Below are positions 50,761 through 55,565 of a stretch of DNA of 55,565 nt, one piece after another. The notes under the pieces are model-generated. The model did not search any database and was not told where the DNA came from. It saw nothing but the letters and a program-made list of their open reading frames with translations. The stretch is from Butyricicoccus pullicaecorum DSM 23266 (lineage in GTDB: Bacteria; Bacillota; Clostridia; Oscillospirales; Butyricicoccaceae). Numbering within the stretch: the first letter of the stretch is position 1; every line of letters starts with the position of its first letter. The translations under genes were made by a program, and so were the position numbers. Location: the NCBI RefSeq assembly GCF_900167005.1, contig NZ_FUXW01000014.1, positions 1 to 55,565 on the forward strand, in the 5' to 3' direction.

Positions 50761-51627
50761 ATGTGGATTGCAAACGAGTGGACGGACTACGAGGTACTGG
50801 ACTGCGGCGGCGGGGAAAAGCTCGAGCGCTGGGGTGACAAACTCTTGCAGCGTCCCGACCCCCAGGCCATCTGGCCGCGCACCGAGGAAGACCGGTTCTG
50901 GAACCGCGCAAACGCGGTCTATCATCGCTCGTCTTCGGGCGGCGGTAAGTGGGAGATTCGCCGCCTGCCCGAGCAGTGGGCGATCTCGTATAAGGAGCTG
51001 ACCTTCCAGCTCAAGCCCATGGCGTTCAAGCACACCGGCCTGTTCCCCGAGCAGGCGGTCAACTGGAATTTTATTATGGAACAGGTCCGCGGCGCAGGTC
51101 GTCCGGTCAATGTTCTGAACATCTTCGCCTACACCGGCGGTGCCACCCTTGCGGCAGCCGCTGCGGGCGCGTCGGTCTGCCACGTCGACGCGTCCAAGGG
51201 CATGACCCAGTGGGCGCGTGAGAACGCGGCCTCGTCCGGTCTGGAGGGTCGTCCGATCCGCTGGATTGTGGACGACTGCAAAAAGTTCGTCCAGCGCGAA
51301 ATCCGACGCGGACGCAAGTATGATGCCATCATTATGGACCCGCCGAGCTATGGCCGCGGCCCGGGTGGCGAGACCTGGAAGATCGAGGAGGACGTCGCGG
51401 ACTTTGTTGCACTGACCATGCAGCTCTTGTCCGACCATCCGCTCTTCGTGCTCATTTCCAGCTACTCGACCGGTCTTGCACCGTCGGTCATGGCCTACCT
51501 GCTGGGCACGACCGCGGTCGCTCGTCATCCCGGACGGGTGGAAGCGCAGGAGATCGGCCTGCCGGTCACCTCGACCGGCCTTGTCCTGCCCTGCGGCTCG
51601 TCGGCGCGCTACATCGCTGCGCGATAA
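50761..51627 (+). CDS. Class I SAM-dependent methyltransferase (RlmI-like)
   Basis: A 288-residue methyltransferase resembling the catalytic half of RlmI/RlmK-type 23S rRNA methyltransferases, without the PUA domain. Motifs are KPMAFKHTGLFPEQAVNW, the SAM-binding NIFAYTGGATLAAAAAG, VDASKGMTQWARENA, the catalytic MDPPSYGRGPGGE and a C-terminal strand pair. The usual catalytic Cys of C5-methyltransferases is not obvious beyond this region, so the precise base cannot be named. GGAGGTTTCATAAATCT precedes the ATG. It is followed by ecfA1 after 28 nt and may be cotranscribed. Confidence 0.88.
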   Translation: MWIANEWTDYEVLDCGGGEKLERWGDKLLQRPDPQAIWPRTEEDRFWNRANAVYHRSSSGGGKWEIRRLPEQWAISYKELTFQLKPMAFKHTGLFPEQAVNWNFIMEQVRGAGRPVNVLNIFAYTGGATLAAAAAGASVCHVDASKGMTQWARENAASSGLEGRPIRWIVDDCKKFVQREIRRGRKYDAIIMDPPSYGRGPGGETWKIEEDVADFVALTMQLLSDHPLFVLISSYSTGLAPSVMAYLLGTTAVARHPGRVEAQEIGLPVTSTGLVLPCGSSARYIAAR

Positions 51628-51655
51628 TTCACTGTAACGAGGAGGAATCCCCTCT

Positions 51656-52516
<861 letters not shown>

Positions 52517-52533
52517 GGAGCGAGAAAAAACCC

Positions 52534-53394
52534 ATGTCTTACATTTTAGAAACGAGAGACCTGACCCAGGTTTACGGCGCAGGTACTCCCTTTGAGCGCA
52601 CCGCGCTCGATCATGTCAATATTCAGGTGGAAAAGGGCGAGATTCTGGGTGTCATCGGACATACCGGCTCGGGTAAGTCCACCCTCATCCAGCACTTTAA
52701 CGGTCTTTTAAAGCCCACCTCGGGCGAAGTCCTGCTGTCCGGTCACTCGATCTGGGACGCAAAGGGCAAGTGCGACCGCAAGACCCGCTTTGCCGTCGGT
52801 CTGGTCTTCCAGTACCCCGAGTACCAGCTCTTTGAGGAGACCATCGCCAAGGATATCGCCTTCGGCCCGCAGAATATGGGCCTGTCGGCGACCGAGGTGG
52901 AAAAGCGCGTGCGCGAGGCCATGGACTTTGTCGGCCTCGACCCTGCCCTTGCCAATCATTCACCGTTCGCCCTGTCGGGCGGCCAGAAGCGCCGCGTTGC
53001 GATTGCAGGCGTGATCGCCATGCGTCCGCAGGTGCTCATTCTGGACGAGCCGACCGCAGGCCTTGACCCGGCCGGACGCGATGAGATTCTGGCACAAATT
53101 CAGGACTATCATGCGCGTTCGGGCGCGACCATTCTGATCGTGTCGCACTCGATGGAGGATATTGCCCGCATGGCCGACCGTCTGCTGGTCATGAACCGCG
53201 CACATGTCATGCTGTGCGGCACACCGCGCGAGGTGTTCGCCCACGCCGACGAGATCGCCCGCGCCGGTCTGGACATTCCCGAGATCACCAAGGTCATCCG
53301 GGAGCTGAACCGCCGCGGCATCGAGCTCGACCCGTCCATCTACACCGTTGAGGACGCAGTCCGCGCCATCCGTGCGTATAAGGAGGGAAAATAA
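52534..53394 (+). CDS. ecfA2: Energy-coupling factor transporter ATPase EcfA2
   Basis: A 286-residue partner ATPase. Walker A is GHTGSGKST, the Q-loop FQYPEYQLFEET is diagnostic of EcfA2, the signature is LSGGQKRRVAIAG, Walker B is LILDEPTAGLD and the switch region is IVSHSMED. The open frame begins at 52468 inside ecfA1; the start at 52534 has GAGGAGCGAG upstream and gives the family N-terminus MSYILETRDLTQVY. Its stop is directly followed by the ATG of ecfT. Confidence 0.96.
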   Translation: MSYILETRDLTQVYGAGTPFERTALDHVNIQVEKGEILGVIGHTGSGKSTLIQHFNGLLKPTSGEVLLSGHSIWDAKGKCDRKTRFAVGLVFQYPEYQLFEETIAKDIAFGPQNMGLSATEVEKRVREAMDFVGLDPALANHSPFALSGGQKRRVAIAGVIAMRPQVLILDEPTAGLDPAGRDEILAQIQDYHARSGATILIVSHSMEDIARMADRLLVMNRAHVMLCGTPREVFAHADEIARAGLDIPEITKVIRELNRRGIELDPSIYTVEDAVRAIRAYKEGK

Positions 53395-54198
53395 ATGCTC
53401 AGAGATATTACCATCGGCCAGTATTTTCCCGGAACCAGTGTCGTCCACCGCACCGACCCGCGCCTGAAGCTCGTTCTGGTCATCGCCATGATTGTGACCC
53501 TGTTTTTGGCTTCCGGCCCGGTGTCCTATGCCCTTTTGGCACTCTATATCCTGTCCGTCATCAAAATTTCGGGCATCCAGCCGAAAATGGTCGTGCGCGG
53601 CCTCAAACCGGTCGTGTTTATCGTGGCCTTTACCGCACTTTTAAACCTGTTCTACACCCCAGGCACCGAACTTTGGAGCTTTGGCATCCTGCATATCACC
53701 GATCAGGGCATCCGCGTGGCCATTTTGATGGTCGTGCGCATCCTGCTGCTCATCATCGGCACGTCCATGCTGACCTATACCACCTCGCCCATCGAGCTGA
53801 CCGACGGTCTGGAAATGCTGCTGTCGCCGTTTAAGAAGGTGCACCTGCCCGTGCACGAGCTGGCGATGATGATGTCCATTGCCCTGCGCTTTATCCCGAC
53901 CCTCATCGAGGAGACCGAGAAGATCATCGCGGCGCAGAAGGCTCGCGGTGCGGATTTCGAGTCCGGTAACCTTGTCCAGCGCGCCCGCGCTATGGTGCCC
54001 ATCCTTGTCCCGCTCTTTATCTCGGCGTTCCGCCGTGCTGACGAGCTGGCCATCGCGATGGAATGCCGCCTGTACCGCGGCGACGTGGGTCGTACCCGCA
54101 TGAAGCAGATGAAGTTCGGCGCGGTCGACGCACTCACCGGTACGGTGTCGGTCATCGTATTCGCTGCCGTCATCGTCCTCGGACGCTTCGGATGGTGA
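53395..54198 (+). CDS. ecfT: Energy-coupling factor transmembrane protein EcfT
   Basis: A 267-residue membrane scaffold with about five TM helices. It holds the S-component and transmits ATPase movement through two cytoplasmic coupling motifs with Ala-Arg-Gly, seen here as QKARGAD, and a later AMECRLYRGD. GQYFPGTSVVHRTDPRLKL is the typical N-terminus. It abuts ecfA2 (0 nt) and overlaps the first possible truA start, so the whole cluster is translated together. AAGGAGG lies inside the ecfA2 end, 8-14 nt upstream. Confidence 0.95.
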   Translation: MLRDITIGQYFPGTSVVHRTDPRLKLVLVIAMIVTLFLASGPVSYALLALYILSVIKISGIQPKMVVRGLKPVVFIVAFTALLNLFYTPGTELWSFGILHITDQGIRVAILMVVRILLLIIGTSMLTYTTSPIELTDGLEMLLSPFKKVHLPVHELAMMMSIALRFIPTLIEETEKIIAAQKARGADFESGNLVQRARAMVPILVPLFISAFRRADELAIAMECRLYRGDVGRTRMKQMKFGAVDALTGTVSVIVFAAVIVLGRFGW

Positions 54199-54203
54199 AC
54201 CGT

Positions 54204-54977
54204 ATGAATATCGCACTTTCCCTGTCCTACGTCGGTACCCAGTACCACGGCTGGCAGGTGCAGAAAAACGGCGCGTCCATTCAGGAGACCGTCACAAACG
54301 CTATCAATAAATTGCTCGGCTGCGATACCTATTTGTCGGGTGTCGGACGCACCGACGCAGGTGTCCACGCGAGAAGATACGTCGCAAACTTCAAAGCCGA
54401 CTGCCGCATTCCGCTCGACCGCCTGCCCCTCGCACTCGGCGCACAGCTGCCCGAGGATATCGCGGTCAATGGCGCGGTGCAGGTGCCGGACGACTTCGAC
54501 GCACGGTTCGACTGCACCAAAAAAGAATACGCCTATTACGTCTACCCTTCCAAAATGCGCGACCCGTTTTTGACCGACCGCGCCTATCGCTATTCCTATC
54601 CGCTCGATGCCGAACGGATGCAGAAGGGCGCACAGTTTTTCGTCGGAAAACATGACTTTAACGCCGTCCGCTCGGTCGGTACTCCGGTCAAATCGACCGT
54701 TCGTACCATTTTCTGGTGCGAAGTTGACCAGAATAACGACGGCCTCATCCGCATTCGTGTGTGCGGTGACGGATTCTTGTATAATATGGTGCGCGCCATC
54801 TCGGGAACGCTGCTCTATGTCGGCAGCGGAAAGTTTGAACCCGAGGACGTTGCCCGGATTCTGGAATCCTGTGACCGCGAGGAGGCAGGCCCGACCCTGC
54901 CCGCGTGTGGTTTGTTTATGAATCGACTGTGGTACGATCATACCCCGGAACTTGACGTATTTCGCCTGAGCGAATAA
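54204..54977 (+). CDS. truA: tRNA pseudouridine(38-40) synthase
   Basis: A 257-residue enzyme that isomerises uridines 38-40 in the tRNA anticodon arm. Motifs: YVGTQYHGWQVQ at the N-terminus, the catalytic Asp D51 in GRTDAGVHA, DARFDCTKKEYAYYV, HDFNAVRSVG and GDGFLYNMVRAISGTLL. Two starts are possible: 54192 (overlapping the ecfT stop) and 54204; MNIALSLSYVG at 54204 matches the family better. Position after ecfT is classical in Firmicutes, but the usual next genes rplM-rpsI are not in the window. Array R13 starts within about 8 nt of the stop. Confidence 0.95.
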   Translation: MNIALSLSYVGTQYHGWQVQKNGASIQETVTNAINKLLGCDTYLSGVGRTDAGVHARRYVANFKADCRIPLDRLPLALGAQLPEDIAVNGAVQVPDDFDARFDCTKKEYAYYVYPSKMRDPFLTDRAYRYSYPLDAERMQKGAQFFVGKHDFNAVRSVGTPVKSTVRTIFWCEVDQNNDGLIRIRVCGDGFLYNMVRAISGTLLYVGSGKFEPEDVARILESCDREEAGPTLPACGLFMNRLWYDHTPELDVFRLSE

Positions 54978-54984
54978 AGCGGAA

Positions 54985-55565
54985 CAAAATTGAAGCTTTC
55001 GCCAGCCTTTCTCGAAAGGCTGCGGGTTCTCAGGGCAGCGCCCTGAGTCGCCATCCGCAGATGGCGAAATCCCCTTTTGAAACCCGGGGTTCGGCCCGGG
55101 TTTCAACCAAAAATAATTTCCAGCGCCGCCCGCAGGCGGCAAGACTCCCCTGCGGCCAAAGGCCGCTCATGAAAACCAACCTGCGGATTGGTTTTCAGTT
55201 TTGCGGCTGCGCCGCACCCCGTTCTCCGTTCATGGCTTGGCCGAGCAAGTCGGCCACAGCCTTACGGGAAAATACCCCACCGGGGTATTTTCTGATTCCG
55301 CAAGGCCCCTTGGAAGGGGAACGAAGGCCAAAGGATGGACAACCTACGGTTTGCCTCCATCGCTAAAAAATATTCCACCGGAATATTTTTTACGGTACGC
55401 TCGAAAATCGCGTACCGCCGCTCACCTCGAGCGCACACGCCTGCGGCGTATTTTAAGGCGCGCTCTCGTCCCTTTGGGAACCCGTCTTCCTTCCTCGTCA
55501 GGGTTACTGTGTGCCGCCGACAGGGTGGGAAAGTACGAACGCCGCACGGCGGATGCGTGCCGTCC
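54985..55565 (+). repeat. Hairpin array R13 running to the window edge
   Basis: CAGCC/GGCTG, CTCAGGGC/GCCCTGAG, GCCATCCGCAGATGGC, GAAACCCGG..CCGGGTTTC, GCCGCCCGCAGGCGGC, GCGGCC/GGCCGC and a terminator AAAACCAA..TTGGTTTT (about 55169-55203). Then come the ATACCCCACCGGGGTAT and AATATTCCACCGGAATATT palindromes shared with R1, CCTT/AAGG stems and GCGTACC/GGTACGC. From about 55390 to the end I see further short palindromes but nothing identifiable. Confidence 0.7.

Overview
The window looks like a chromosomal segment from a GC-rich, Gram-positive gut-type Clostridia, probably order Oscillospirales (my best guess is a Butyricicoccus/Agathobaculum-like lineage; this is inference from gene content and style). 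Supporting evidence: the infC-rpmI-rplT operon behind a terminator-type leader, ecfA1-ecfA2-ecfT-truA, a YesM/YesN-type two-component pair beside a sugar ABC importer, a DUF624 protein, an LTA-synthase-like protein, an SLH-domain protein, DUF1292, and good TTGACA-N17-TATAAT promoters with AGGAGG ribosome binding sites. No phage, plasmid, transposase, rRNA or CRISPR signature is visible.

Layout. 0.6-3.5 kb: two tandem sodium-coupled NSS transporters. 3.9-10.5 kb: a sensor kinase/AraC-type regulator pair diverging from a sugar-binding lipoprotein and two permeases, with no ATPase gene. 10.9-15.6 kb: M18 aminopeptidase, then prfA, threonylcarbamoyl-AMP synthase and coaE. 16.3-20.6 kb: DUF218 protein, ABC-F ATPase, a catalytically degenerate GDPD-fold protein and a cyclophilin. 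20.9-23.3 kb: processive glycosyltransferase and DUF624 protein. 23.7-28.8 kb: GH4 glycosidase, PfkB kinase, LacI regulator and Gfo/Idh/MocA oxidoreductase, a sugar catabolic group. 29-34 kb: a 32-codon microgene, azlC-azlD, an SLH protein, an orphan nitrite/sulfite-reductase-like protein and a 30-codon microgene. 34.6-36.9 kb: a 6S-RNA-like candidate, DUF1292 and infC-rpmI-rplT. 37.3-41 kb: trmB, malQ and a HAD-LUD fusion. 41.4-44.3 kb: a GHL10-type hydrolase, acyl-ACP thioesterase and a HEPN/degenerate nucleotidyltransferase pair, all leftward. 44.5-45.8 kb: pyridoxal kinase overlapping a thioredoxin-like [2Fe-2S] protein. 46.1 kb: tRNA-Gly(GCC). 46.6-50.5 kb: YgiQ-type radical SAM protein and LTA-synthase-like sulfatase. 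50.8-55 kb: RlmI-like methyltransferase, ECF transporter core and truA.

The most unusual structure is outside the genes. At least 13 intergenic stretches, most starting 0-20 nt after a stop codon, are built from the same ordered set of hairpins (about 220-700 bp each). Loops and flanks are constant while stems change with compensating bases, and the same hairpin 'words' recur in different slots. Most arrays contain one intrinsic terminator; at convergent gene ends the array is usually two-sided, with mirror-image arms around that terminator. I regard this as a modular, repeated 3'-end element and the best candidate here for something undescribed.
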